This document shows, in pieces, positions 6,479 through 14,628 of a DNA stretch of 17,266 nt. The notes under the pieces were generated by a model, which searched no databases, was not told where the DNA came from, and was given only the letters and a program-made list of their open reading frames with translations. The position numbers and the translations under genes are program-made. Source of the DNA: Chlorobium sp. (GTDB lineage Bacteria; Bacteroidota; Chlorobiia; Chlorobiales; Chlorobiaceae); assembly GCA_026193435.1 (NCBI GenBank), contig JAPHUN010000092.1:1-17266 (forward strand), written 5' to 3'. How positions within the stretch are numbered: position 1 is the first letter of the stretch; each line of letters begins with the position of its first letter.

Positions 6479-8870
6479 AGCCCACCGGCTGCTCCTCATT
6501 GTTTTCAATCTCCACCAGTCCGTTCTCCTCAGCCTGGGAGATGATGTCATCGATGGTCAGTTGCATGTTGACCGGTGTGCCGTCAACCATGCGAATGGTC
6601 ACAGACGGATGCTCTCCCTGATGTTTTTCCATAAGTTCCTGCCAGTGGTGCTGTATGGCCGGATCGAGCTGCCCCCAGGCCTGTCTCCCTCTGCATTTCG
6701 GGAACTTCGAGCATCCGAGCCACAACCCTCTTTTTCCGGTTCTCAGGTAAAGCGGCGCGCCGCATTTCGGACACGCCAGGTCAGTTTCAAGCGGTGGGGT
6801 TTTGGGTGGCTCTATTTTCCGCTGTTTGTCAAGTTTCAGCAACGTATTGCAGTCAGGGTAGCCGGTGCAGGCAAGGAACGGGCCGAACCTGCCGTTTCTC
6901 AGAACCATTCTTCCGTTTTCACAGCCGTGGCATTTTATACCGGTTTCCTTCGGGCGGACCCTGGACGATGCGAGCGGTTTGATGTTTTTGCATGAAGGAT
7001 AGGAGGAACACCCGAGAAATTTACCGCTGGCGGTCCACTTGATTATCATTTTTCCCTTACCGCATTTGTCGCAGGTTTCCGCATAGGTGTTCTGAGGGAG
7101 AAGAGGATCGTTTTTTCTGACGCTCAGAGCGGATTCAAGAGGCTTGTAGAAGGAGTCGAGAACCTGTTCATACTCATCATCTCCCGCGGCAACCTTGTCC
7201 AGCTCGTTTTCCATGTGGGCGGTAAACGTCACATTGAAAAGGTCAGGAAAGTTGGCGACAAGGATCATCGATACATCTTTTCCCAACTCGGTCGGAATGA
7301 TTTTTTTCTTCTCTAATTCCACATACCTCCGATCCTGCAGCGTCGAGAAGATGCCTGCATAGGTTGAGGGTCTGCCGATACCGTAATTATCAAGTTCCTT
7401 GACAAGACTTGCCTCGGTGAATCGTGCGGGCGGACGGGTGAAACTCTGTTTTTTGTCAAGAGTATCCAGAGTCAGCTTTTCATTCACCGTCAGATTTCGG
7501 GGAAGTTTGACTATCTGCTCTTTTTCCTCATCTTCACGGGTTGATTTCCGTGCCTCGTAGTCAAGTTCTTTCTGCTCGTTGTAGACTTTCAGAAAGCCTG
7601 GAAAAAGCACGTTGCTTCCGCTTGCGCGAAAGATAAACTGTTTCTCGTGGTCGGCGACATCCACGCGTGTCTGTTCAATTTTTGCCGGCGCCATACGTGA
7701 AGCCAGAAACCTTTTCCATATCAGCTCGTAGAGCTTGTACTGGTCGGAGGAAAGAAACGGCTTCATCGTTTCCGGGGTACGGGGAACCCCGGTTGGCCGG
7801 ATAGCTTCATGAGCGTCCTGCGTTTTTTTTCCTTTCTTTGCTGCCTGGCCGCCGCCTGTAAACTCAGGGCCGAAGTGCTGCGTGATGAAGCGTTCAGCCT
7901 GTTCTACAGCTTCACCGCTGACCCTGGTAGAGTCTGTCCTCATATAGGTAATCAGGCCGGTGGCGCCTTCAGGGCCGAGATCAATACCTTCATAGAGCTG
8001 CTGCGCGACACGCATGGTCTTTTTTGAGCCGAATCCGAGCTGGTTTGACGCGGCCTGCTGCAGAAGCGATGTCGTGAAAGGAAACGGCGGCTTACGCTGT
8101 TGCACCCTCGGGGTGATTTCAGCGACGCCATAGATTCGTGAAAGAATGTCCGACGCTGTTTTCTCGGCGTCGGACTGATTGGTGATTTCCGCCTTGTTAC
8201 TGTCGATTCTGACCAGTTTGGTCGAGAAGGTTTCTCCTGATCCGGTTGTGAAATCGGCAAAGATAGTCCAGTACTCTTTGGGTTCAAACTTATCGATTTC
8301 CGCCTCCCGTTCGCAGATGAGTCTCAGGGAAACGGATTGCACCCTTCCGGCGGATAATCCCCGCATAACCACATTCCAGAGAAAAGGACTTATTTTGTAC
8401 CCGACGATTTTATCCAGGCCCTGCCGGGTCTGCTGAGAGCGAACCAGACGGTAGTCAATCTGGAGCGGGTCGTTGATCGCTTCGAGGATGGCTTTTTTCG
8501 TGATCTCGTTAAACAGCACCCTATGGACAGGTTTTTGTGCAGCATCGACCTCGTTGGCAATATGCCACGCGATAGCCTCTCCCTCACGGTCAGGGTCAGT
8601 GGCTATCAGAATATCATTGGCTTGACCGGCAAGCTTTTTCAGCTGACGGACAACCTTTTCCTTGCCGGAAATAACTTCATAGCGGGGTTCATAATTATTG
8701 TCGAAATCCAGTCCGATCTCCTTTTTGGGAAGGTCTTTAATATGGCCGACAGAGGCGAACACCAGGTAATCTGAACCAAGATATTTATTAATGGTTTTAG
8801 CCTTTGACGGGGATTCGACAACAATCAGTGTTTTTCCTTTTGCTGACGAGCTTGCTGGAGAAGAAGCCAT
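6456..8870 (-). CDS. topA: DNA topoisomerase I (type IA)
   Basis: TopA relaxes negative supercoils by transient single-strand cleavage. The 804-residue protein has an N-terminal Toprim domain with VVESPSKA (E19) and DPDREGE (92-98). The catalytic tyrosine lies in GLITYMRTDSTR (Y309, followed by R311), and GIGRPSTYA is also present. Three C-terminal four-cysteine zinc ribbons lie near residues 600-630, 648-675 and 700-727. The start at 8870 is the only ATG close to the Toprim domain, with AAGG about 7 bases upstream. A short tail follows the last ribbon, and its final residues (SPVTSRQ) come from the heptad repeat, so the ancestral stop codon may have been elsewhere. It is divergent from the amidase gene and convergent with feoB. 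Confidence 0.97.
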   Translation of the reverse strand: MASSPASSSAKGKTLIVVESPSKAKTINKYLGSDYLVFASVGHIKDLPKKEIGLDFDNNYEPRYEVISGKEKVVRQLKKLAGQANDILIATDPDREGEAIAWHIANEVDAAQKPVHRVLFNEITKKAILEAINDPLQIDYRLVRSQQTRQGLDKIVGYKISPFLWNVVMRGLSAGRVQSVSLRLICEREAEIDKFEPKEYWTIFADFTTGSGETFSTKLVRIDSNKAEITNQSDAEKTASDILSRIYGVAEITPRVQQRKPPFPFTTSLLQQAASNQLGFGSKKTMRVAQQLYEGIDLGPEGATGLITYMRTDSTRVSGEAVEQAERFITQHFGPEFTGGGQAAKKGKKTQDAHEAIRPTGVPRTPETMKPFLSSDQYKLYELIWKRFLASRMAPAKIEQTRVDVADHEKQFIFRASGSNVLFPGFLKVYNEQKELDYEARKSTREDEEKEQIVKLPRNLTVNEKLTLDTLDKKQSFTRPPARFTEASLVKELDNYGIGRPSTYAGIFSTLQDRRYVELEKKKIIPTELGKDVSMILVANFPDLFNVTFTAHMENELDKVAAGDDEYEQVLDSFYKPLESALSVRKNDPLLPQNTYAETCDKCGKGKMIIKWTASGKFLGCSSYPSCKNIKPLASSRVRPKETGIKCHGCENGRMVLRNGRFGPFLACTGYPDCNTLLKLDKQRKIEPPKTPPLETDLACPKCGAPLYLRTGKRGLWLGCSKFPKCRGRQAWGQLDPAIQHHWQELMEKHQGEHPSVTIRMVDGTPVNMQLTIDDIISQAEENGLVEIENNEEQPVGSPVTSRQ

Positions 8871-8915
8871 TGAGATGCCTTAGGGATGATAAAAAGGTAT
8901 GATTGAACTTTGGAA

Positions 8916-8943
8916 AAGATAGGAGTTGCTTGCCAAAAAACAA
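8916..8943 (-). promoter_or_regulatory. possible topA promoter
   Basis: Read on minus, TTGTTT (8943-8938) and TATCTT (8921-8916) are separated by 16 bp and would start transcription about 40 bp before the topA ATG. Each box matches the sigma-70 consensus at four of six positions. An overlapping TTGGCA is an alternative -35. The remainder of the 300-bp topA/amidase spacer holds only weak short inverted repeats and no gene. Confidence 0.3.
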
Positions 8944-9117
8944 ATTTTACCCTCTTTGCCGGGTGCAAATGCCGGGAGAGTTATGAGTGGTATGTAAATC
9001 GTCTCACTTTTCTGTGTTCAGGATGAACAAGCACGTAAAACCGGTATGAGGGAGACGGAAGCAGGGGAAGCCGGTAAAGAGAATCAGGTTCTCCGTGGTG
9101 ACCATGAAAATTTTTAG

Positions 9118-9123
9118 TATAAT
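9118..9123 (+). promoter_or_regulatory. consensus -10 box before the amidase gene
   Basis: A perfect TATAAT lies 48 bp upstream of the GTG start codon at 9172. No convincing -35 hexamer lies 16-18 bp further upstream, so the promoter may be activator-dependent or the match may be chance. Confidence 0.35.
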
Positions 9124-9171
9124 TTCGAATATCCCTATGTAATGCCTCGATGAATATTAAATGCAGTTTCC

Positions 9172-10905
9172 GTGAGTGAATACTTCTGCCGCTTCAGATA
9201 CCATTTGTTGCTTGTTTTTTTGCTGATCATCTCTATGCCCGGTACTCTTGGTGCCGTGTCACTCGATAATGCAGGAGCGGAAAAACTTTCCCTGCATGCC
9301 GTTCAGGGTTTTCAGGTTGAGTATACAATGGATGTTCAGGCCGTGAAGCTCGGGGGGACTGTCTACGTCGATATTTCATCTATGTCCAGAGCCCTGCGAC
9401 TGTTAAGCAAACGAGACGGGGGTCAGCTTGCGATCATGTATAGTGATAAGGGGAATAAAACGGTTTGCCGTCTCATTGAGGGCAGCAATTTCGTGGATTT
9501 TCTGCCACAAAATCCAGGCAGGCCCCAGCGGGTTGTGCAGCTTCGCTCCGCTCCCGTTCTCTGGAAAAAATCGCTCTGGCTGAGAGCTGTCGATGCGGTG
9601 CGTCTTTTTTCCCTCTGGATGGATCGTGAAGTCGTCTATGATCAGCAACAGGGCAGGATCGATGCTTTTCTATGGAGTTCTCAACCCGATTCGAAAAAAA
9701 GCAAGGTCGGTATTGTCAGAGCCGAGGACCGGCATATCAGCGACGGCCCTGCCCCCCGTTACAAAGGACCGACAACCCTCAATGCTCTGGAGGTAAGTGA
9801 ACTGGCCAACGGGGTCGTTATCCGTATAAAGGCAACCGGATCGAAGTCTGCCGCATCGTTCATCAAGCCGGGAAAGAAATCGACGGCCTCGCTTACCCTG
9901 CAGACGGCAAAAGGTGATCCCGCTGATTTTTTCAGGACATTCAGCCAGGGGCTGCTCAAAGAGATACGGGCCATACCTCTTGGCAATGGCGCTGTGCAGA
10001 TCGATATTTCGCTGAATAACGAGTTTTACAAGGTGAAATCCAGCGAGTATCAGTGGGATTCCGCTACCAATACCTATGTGATCTCGATCATGAGCGATAT
10101 CGATGTCCAGGCGGTGTATCGCGCTGAGAAGGAGAAGCGGATACGACAGGAACTGGCGAGAGATCTGCAGAAATGGAAGTTCGACACCATCGTTCTCGAT
10201 GCAGGACATGGAGGGAAAGATCCCGGCGCGGTTGGAAAGGGTGGAACGCGTGAAAAAGATATTGTGCTCAGGATCGTCAGGTACCTTGGTGCGGTTATCA
10301 AAAAAGAGTGGCCTGAAATAAAGGTGGTCTACACGCGCAGTGACGACCGTTTTATCCCGTTGAAGCAACGGGGTAAAATAGCCAACCGCAGTGACGGGAA
10401 GCTTTTTGTGAGCGTTCATTGCAATGCGGCTGAAAACAGATCTGCCAAGGGCGCGGAAGTCTATATTCTCGGACCACACAAAAATGATGCCGCTCTTCGG
10501 GTTGCCATGCTTGAAAATGCCGCTATCAAGCAGGAGGAGGATTATAAAAACAAGTACAGAGGCTTCAGTGAAGAACACACTATCATGAGCAGTCTTGCAC
10601 AGAACGCGTTTACCCTGCAATCAAAAGATGCGGCAAGGCACGTTCTCGAAGGGATGGAGAAAAAAACAGATATTAACGGCAGGGGTGTTCGTCAGGCCGG
10701 GTTCATGGTTCTCTGGACACCTTCCATGCCGAGCCTGCTTGTCGAAGCGGGATACCTTTCCAACTCCGGAGAGGAAAAGGTTCTCCGACAGACAAATGTG
10801 CAGCGTAACATTGCCAGTGGCATTTTCAACGGGCTGAAGCGCTATCGCGCCACGTATGAAAAACAGCAGGTCGCGTCGAGCGCGAGAGAGGGTAAGGAAG
10901 GATGA
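9172..10905 (+). CDS. exported N-acetylmuramoyl-L-alanine amidase (Amidase_3)
   Basis: This enzyme cleaves the amide bond between N-acetylmuramic acid and L-alanine in peptidoglycan, for cell separation or wall turnover. The 577-residue protein starts with a signal peptide (hydrophobic 11-22, probable cleavage after LGA near 28). Residues about 45-165 resemble the substrate- or wall-binding N-terminal domain seen in some amidases. Residues 200-310 are a probable AMIN-like beta domain. The C-terminal zinc amidase has LDAGHGGKDPGA (H346), E361, SVHCNA (H416) and the catalytic VEAGYLSN (E525). The GTG start at 9172 has no good ribosome binding site, but a frame stop upstream and the signal peptide support it; the ATG at 9161 is out of frame. 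Only 17 bp separate it from the rubredoxin fusion. Confidence 0.92.
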   Translation: MSEYFCRFRYHLLLVFLLIISMPGTLGAVSLDNAGAEKLSLHAVQGFQVEYTMDVQAVKLGGTVYVDISSMSRALRLLSKRDGGQLAIMYSDKGNKTVCRLIEGSNFVDFLPQNPGRPQRVVQLRSAPVLWKKSLWLRAVDAVRLFSLWMDREVVYDQQQGRIDAFLWSSQPDSKKSKVGIVRAEDRHISDGPAPRYKGPTTLNALEVSELANGVVIRIKATGSKSAASFIKPGKKSTASLTLQTAKGDPADFFRTFSQGLLKEIRAIPLGNGAVQIDISLNNEFYKVKSSEYQWDSATNTYVISIMSDIDVQAVYRAEKEKRIRQELARDLQKWKFDTIVLDAGHGGKDPGAVGKGGTREKDIVLRIVRYLGAVIKKEWPEIKVVYTRSDDRFIPLKQRGKIANRSDGKLFVSVHCNAAENRSAKGAEVYILGPHKNDAALRVAMLENAAIKQEEDYKNKYRGFSEEHTIMSSLAQNAFTLQSKDAARHVLEGMEKKTDINGRGVRQAGFMVLWTPSMPSLLVEAGYLSNSGEEKVLRQTNVQRNIASGIFNGLKRYRATYEKQQVASSAREGKEG

Positions 10906-10922
10906 TTAAATAAGGAGTTATT

Positions 10923-12512
10923 ATGGCCGTATGGCACTGTTCTCTTTGCTCCCATAGCTACGATGAAGCAAAGGAATCAACCCCGTGGATTGATCTTCCT
11001 GATGATTGGGTGTGCCCTGTCTGCGGATCGCCGAAATCAGCGTTTACAAAGGTGAGCCCTCAAAAAACCGCTGAGCCGTCGGCAATACAGGAAGAACCTG
11101 CAAAGCGGAGCTATGAGTGCGGGCTTTGTTCCTATGTATACGATGAAGCCAAAGAAGGCATCCTCTGGGAGGAGCTTGCCGATGACTGGACCTGTCCTGT
11201 CTGCGGTTCAGGCAAAGAGGTTTTCAGTCGAGCGTCATCTGAGGCTCCGTCTTCTGCAGGGACATCAAAAGATGCAAGTGGAGGCGAGGAGTACCTTGGT
11301 GAATGGAGCAGGCCAGCTGATGAGCTGGAAACAAGCATGGCGGATATTCATTACATCGCCGCCACTGGCCGGTCCGTTATCGAGCCTATGCGTACCAGAG
11401 TTCATACGTTCTCCTGGGACGAGATTCTTTTCAAGGGAGCGCAGCTCTCGAGGATGCCCCTGAACAAAACCCAGCCGGTGGTAACGCGGACGGTCATCGG
11501 TCCGGGTGCAGCTGTTCCGCTTGTGCTCGACACTCCGGTTTTTGTCAGTCACATGTCGTTCGGAGCGCTTTCCCGTGAAGCCAAGCTCGCTCTCGCCAAG
11601 GGGAGCGCGAGGGTCAAAACAGCCATGTGTTCCGGAGAGGGAGGGATTCTTCCCGAGTCGTTTGAGGCCTCATGGAAATATATTTTCGAGTATGTTCCCA
11701 ACAAGTATAGCGTCACGGATGAAAATCTGAGCAGGGTCGATGCAGTCGAGATCAAGATCGGCCAGTCGGCAAAGCCCGGAATGGGCGGTCATCTTCCCGG
11801 TAAAAAGGTGACCAGGGAGATCGCCTCGATCCGCGGTTTTCGTGAAGGTCAGGATATTTTCAGTCCCTCTCACTTCCCGGATATTCGCACAAAGGAAGAT
11901 CTGAAGGCGACCGTGGATCACCTTCGGGAGAAGACGGGAGGCAAGCCGGTGGGAATCAAGCTCGCGGCTGGTCATATTGAGGAGGATATCGACATCGCGC
12001 TTTACGCAGGGATTGACTTCATTACCATTGACGGTCGCGCGGGAGGAACCGGAGCTTCTCCCAAGGTTGTCAAGAATGCGGCGTCGGTACCGACCATATT
12101 CGCCCTTTTCCGGGCGCGAAAAGTGCTGGACGCAAGGGGTGCCGACAGGGTTTCCCTGGTCATTACCGGAGGACTTCGTGTCTCTTCAGACTTCGCCAAG
12201 GCGCTTGCAATGGGAGCGGATGCTATCGCGGTCGGTACGGCAGCCATGATCGCCGTAGGGTGCCAGCAGTACCGGATATGCAACACAGACAGATGTCCTG
12301 TTGGGATCACCACGCAGGACCCTGCGCTTCGTGCCCGTCTGGATGTCGAGAAATCCGCTGTTCGTGTTGCCAATTTTTTCAGAACGAATACCGAAGAGCT
12401 CAGGGACTTTGCGCGTTTGAGCGGGAATGAAAATGTACATAATCTCTCGCTTGCTGATTTGTGTACCACCAGTTCGGAAATCTCAAACCATACAGGTATC
12501 AGGCACGTTTAA
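10923..12512 (+). CDS. double-rubredoxin / FMN-dependent glutamate synthase domain fusion
   Basis: The 529-residue protein starts with two rubredoxin-like domains, with cysteines 6, 9, 31, 34 and 66, 69, 91, 94. Each would hold one iron. A short linker leads to a GltB-type FMN-binding domain (about 140-529) with GMGGHLPGKKV (286-296), ITIDGRAGGTGASP (367-380) and the cluster motif CQQYRICNTDRCP (C447, C453, C458). In GltB proteins that cysteine motif carries a 3Fe-4S cluster. The N-terminal glutaminase domain of true glutamate synthase is absent. Ammonia would therefore have to come from elsewhere, or the protein is a different redox enzyme. TAAGGAGT (10911-10918) is a strong ribosome binding site. 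Rubrerythrin follows 61 bp downstream, which makes rubredoxin-mediated electron transfer to it plausible but unproven. Confidence 0.92.
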   Translation: MAVWHCSLCSHSYDEAKESTPWIDLPDDWVCPVCGSPKSAFTKVSPQKTAEPSAIQEEPAKRSYECGLCSYVYDEAKEGILWEELADDWTCPVCGSGKEVFSRASSEAPSSAGTSKDASGGEEYLGEWSRPADELETSMADIHYIAATGRSVIEPMRTRVHTFSWDEILFKGAQLSRMPLNKTQPVVTRTVIGPGAAVPLVLDTPVFVSHMSFGALSREAKLALAKGSARVKTAMCSGEGGILPESFEASWKYIFEYVPNKYSVTDENLSRVDAVEIKIGQSAKPGMGGHLPGKKVTREIASIRGFREGQDIFSPSHFPDIRTKEDLKATVDHLREKTGGKPVGIKLAAGHIEEDIDIALYAGIDFITIDGRAGGTGASPKVVKNAASVPTIFALFRARKVLDARGADRVSLVITGGLRVSSDFAKALAMGADAIAVGTAAMIAVGCQQYRICNTDRCPVGITTQDPALRARLDVEKSAVRVANFFRTNTEELRDFARLSGNENVHNLSLADLCTTSSEISNHTGIRHV

Positions 12513-12573
12513 TCAACTGAGGAACTGCAGGATACAGACCTGCGTCATCAACACAACAACAGGAGAAGATCAC

Positions 12574-13074
12574 ATGTCATCAATGGATAATCTGCAGGAC
12601 GCCTTTGCAGGCGAGAGCCAGGCAAACCGTAAATACCTTGCATTTGCCAGAAAAGCGGAAGAAGACGGTTTGCCGCAGGTCGCGAAGCTGTTCCGCGCAG
12701 CAGCGGAAGCCGAGACAATTCATGCACATGCCCATCTGCGGGTCATGGGGGGGATAAAGAGCACGTCCGAGAACCTCGAGGAAGCTATAGCGGGAGAAGG
12801 CTTCGAGTTCAACGAGATGTACCCGAAGTATCTGGCCGAAGCCCAGCAGGAAGGAAACAAGCCTGCAGAGTTCTCGTTCAAGAACGCGCTCGCCGTTGAG
12901 GAGATCCACCACGGGCTCTACAGCAAGGCGCTCGATGCGGTAAAAGCCGGCAGCGACATGCCTGCAGCGAAGATCTACGTCTGTCCTGTCTGCGGCAACA
13001 CCGTCGAAAACGCTGTTCCCGACACCTGCCCGATCTGCAATGTACCCGGAAGCAAATTCTTCGAGATCGCCTGA
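12574..13074 (+). CDS. rbr: rubrerythrin
   Basis: Rubrerythrin reduces hydrogen peroxide to water in anaerobes, taking electrons through rubredoxin. The 166-residue protein has the ferritin-like diiron domain with likely ligands E14, E47, H50 (ETIH), E78, E81, E109/E110 and H113. A C-terminal rubredoxin domain follows, with C137, C140, C152 and C155 (VCPVCGN and CPICNVPG). I chose ATG 12574 because AGGAGA (12561-12566) lies 7 bases upstream and the family N-terminus starts here. The frame is open back to 12427, but that stretch overlaps the previous gene and is not rubrerythrin-like. It probably forms a unit with the upstream rubredoxin fusion. All metal ligands look intact. Confidence 0.96.
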   Translation: MSSMDNLQDAFAGESQANRKYLAFARKAEEDGLPQVAKLFRAAAEAETIHAHAHLRVMGGIKSTSENLEEAIAGEGFEFNEMYPKYLAEAQQEGNKPAEFSFKNALAVEEIHHGLYSKALDAVKAGSDMPAAKIYVCPVCGNTVENAVPDTCPICNVPGSKFFEIA

Positions 13075-13085
13075 TCTGCAAAGTA

Positions 13086-13120
13086 TGGCCGTGAAGGTTG
13101 CACAAAGACCATCACGGTCA
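13086..13120 (+). terminator. probable terminator of rubrerythrin
   Basis: The stem runs from 13086-13098 to 13108-13120 with a 9-nt loop. It has 12 of 13 pairs, including one G-U, and one A-A mismatch. It begins 12 bp after the stop codon and is followed by a pyrimidine-rich CGTCTTCTGTTT rather than a clean T-tract, so termination may be inefficient or factor-assisted. Confidence 0.55.
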
Positions 13121-13267
13121 CGTCTTCTGTTTGACCAGGCTTCTTCAGGCATCCGGTCGAGTTTTGCCTGAAAAGTGTTTGGCATATCTTTTTCACTCGG
13201 CTGGCCTGAACCGAAACAGCCGGAACATGTGAAGAGAAAGCTCGGGAGGAATTAGCATGTGCAGCCT

Positions 13268-13308
13268 CTTCCCTGCCGGCGGCAGTGAACTTCCGCCGGC
13301 AGGGGAAG
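13268..13308. terminator. very strong hairpin between convergent genes
   Basis: CTGCCGGCGG (13273-13282) pairs perfectly with CCGCCGGCAG (13293-13302). The stem continues with CTTCC/GGAAG after one bulged G, giving 15 bp in all around a 10-nt loop. It lies 15 bp beyond the stop of the minus-strand small peptide gene and between convergent genes, as a bidirectional terminator would. Neither side has a T-run, so it may instead stabilise 3' ends. The rest of 13075-13322 holds no gene that I can support. Confidence 0.5.
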
Positions 13309-13322
13309 TCGGGATGGCATGA

Positions 13323-13574
13323 CTACCTGTTCTTGTTGAGATTGACCGGGTCGATGTGTTTCTCCTGATTGGAGATTTTCCCCTGTGTCGATTCTATCTT
13401 TCCCTGAGTCGACTCGATTTTTCCCTGTGTCGATTCTCTGACGGAATCTTTTTTCCCCTGCTGCAGGAACATGTCCACGGCTGCCTGCGCGTCGACCGGC
13501 GCGACACCGAGAGATGTTCCGAGAGACGTTACCGCAGCGGCAAGAGTGATGGCTTTTTTTGCTCTTTTGTTCAT
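13323..13574 (-). CDS. small secreted-looking protein with three STQGKIE-type repeats
   Basis: This 83-residue protein is one I do not recognise by name. Its N-terminus (MNKRAKKAITLAAAVTSLG, on to about A31) looks like a signal peptide: lysine-rich, then alanine-rich and hydrophobic, with a VDAQA-like cleavage site. The mature part carries three perfect ESTQGKI heptapeptides (residues 47-67), preceded by the degenerate DSVR and followed by a half-copy (SNQEKH). It ends basic. There is no cysteine or aromatic residue after F36. An AGGAGG ribosome binding site (13583-13588) lies 8 bases upstream of the ATG. The gene sits 15 bp after the CxxCxxCC gene, so it is probably translated from the same mRNA. 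It could be a periplasmic coiled peptide, a secreted factor or a substrate for modification; none of these is shown by the sequence. Confidence 0.75.
   Translation of the reverse strand: MNKRAKKAITLAAAVTSLGTSLGVAPVDAQAAVDMFLQQGKKDSVRESTQGKIESTQGKIESTQGKISNQEKHIDPVNLNKNR
13374..13436 (-). repeat. three tandem 21-bp coding repeats
   Basis: Three adjacent 21-bp units each encode ESTQGKI. The copies differ at several bases, and every difference is at a third codon position and synonymous: GAA/GAG, ACA/ACT, GGA/GGG, AAA/AAG and ATC/ATA. This pattern means the repeats are old enough to have diverged and that the amino-acid sequence is what is conserved. Confidence 0.85.
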
Positions 13575-13589
13575 GAGGCAATCCTCCTG

Positions 13590-14270
13590 TTATGCGTTGT
13601 TGATCCAGAAATACAGCGCATCGAGATGCATGCGCATTTTTTCATCGATGTCATCAGGAAAAGCTGTTTGCCGTATTTGGCAGTATCTGTCGACCACGAC
13701 ATCCATATCCATCCAGTTGCTGTATTCAGTGTGCACGCCAATGGCGTCATCGGGATGCTGTCCATGGGGCTGTTCCTCAACGTCAGCGACAAGATTTTCC
13801 AGCATGGCCATCATTTTCCAGAGCATGTTCAGATAACAATCAGCCGCCTGCATATAGGCTTCGGCATTCTGTTCATTGATGTAGGTACGGATTGAGCCTT
13901 GTCCGAGGTAGATTCCTGTGCAGTTTTTTTGAGGCTGAAGTTCGGAAAACCATTCATGCCCGGTATCGCTGACGTGTCGCGAGAGAGGGTAGAGTCTGCA
14001 CACAAGGGGCCGGACAGCATGGATGGTGCAGCCCCTGGTATCGAGAAATGGGCAGGTCGCGTCCTCGCGGAATTTCAGGTACGACCCGTTACCGGTCGTG
14101 TAGAGAGCGATACATTCTGTTGTGGTGATACCGAGGGTTTCGGCAATTCTCGCGATTTCGTATGGATTGACCTGAATCTTCTTGTGATGGCAGCAGTTAA
14201 GGCATTGATTGCAGGTAAATCCGAAAACGGCATTTCCATCAAGATCTGTCTTTCGTGCCGGAATGCGCAT
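13590..14270 (-). CDS. CxxCxxCC-family (YkgJ-like) zinc/iron-cluster protein
   Basis: This protein belongs to the widespread family often annotated as Fe-S-cluster-containing or zinc/iron-chelating; its biochemical role is poorly known. In the numbering from the first ATG (14291), the family signature CNQCLNCC places cysteines at 27, 30, 33 and 34. Further cysteines lie at 80, 88 and 98 in CPFLDTRGCTIHAVRPLVCRLYPL, and at 124. The C-terminal 80 residues are mostly helical and without motifs I know. I prefer the second ATG (14270, 226 residues), because GGAGA lies 7 bases upstream; the ATG at 14291 has no ribosome binding site. The small repeat protein follows directly, which suggests a functional pair. 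Possible roles are metal delivery or post-translational chemistry; both are inference. Confidence 0.85.
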   Translation of the reverse strand: MRIPARKTDLDGNAVFGFTCNQCLNCCHHKKIQVNPYEIARIAETLGITTTECIALYTTGNGSYLKFREDATCPFLDTRGCTIHAVRPLVCRLYPLSRHVSDTGHEWFSELQPQKNCTGIYLGQGSIRTYINEQNAEAYMQAADCYLNMLWKMMAMLENLVADVEEQPHGQHPDDAIGVHTEYSNWMDMDVVVDRYCQIRQTAFPDDIDEKMRMHLDALYFWINNA

Positions 14271-14304
14271 GACGGTATCTCCGCGTGCCATGAGTGGCAG
14301 TGTT

Positions 14305-14538
14305 ATGCTCGAAGAGAACTCCTCGCTATCAGATAATGTAGTGATGTTTCAACAGATTTTCTTTGAAATAATTCGGAGAGCGCACGCCGTGCCGGTATTG
14401 AAGGGGCGGGTGGAAAAGGATTCATGCGTTGTTGATCTGGCCGATCTTGTTATGGGCGAGATTGGAAAACGGCAGCCTGATAGCTTGTTGGCAACGAATG
14501 ATCTGTTCGCGTCCCGCGCTGTCGACGTTTCACGATAA
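14305..14538 (+). CDS. doubtful small open frame
   Basis: A 77-residue frame (MLEENSSLSDNVV to AVDVSR) lies in the 337-bp divergent spacer between the CxxCxxCC gene and the DNRLRE-domain gene. Its composition is protein-like, with a mid-section FFEIIRRAHAVPVLKGRV, but it has no convincing ribosome binding site and no family that I recognise. The frame continues upstream into the antisense of the neighbouring gene, so the open length is partly accidental. It may be a remnant, a leaderless small gene, or chance. I see no other feature in 14292-14628. Confidence 0.22.
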   Translation: MLEENSSLSDNVVMFQQIFFEIIRRAHAVPVLKGRVEKDSCVVDLADLVMGEIGKRQPDSLLATNDLFASRAVDVSR

Positions 14539-14628
14539 AAGCAGGGTAAAGGCCCGGGGTTTTCTGTCGATCATTTCTTAACTTGCAGTAAGAGCGTATT
14601 TTATGGGATCGGTTAAAAAAAAGACACT

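Noticed and set aside
9670..10620. Long open frame (316 codons) on minus, antisense to the amidase
   Set aside because: It is fully contained in the amidase gene, including its zinc-ligand motifs. The translation is not protein-like and has no start signal.
12527..12543. GCAGG/CCTGC hairpin between the rubredoxin fusion and rubrerythrin
   Set aside because: A five-bp stem with no T-tract is too weak to call a terminator. The two genes can still be co-transcribed.
12427..12573. N-terminal extension of rubrerythrin to 215 residues
   Set aside because: The extension overlaps the upstream gene's 3' end and is unlike the family. A good AGGAGA site precedes the ATG at 12574.
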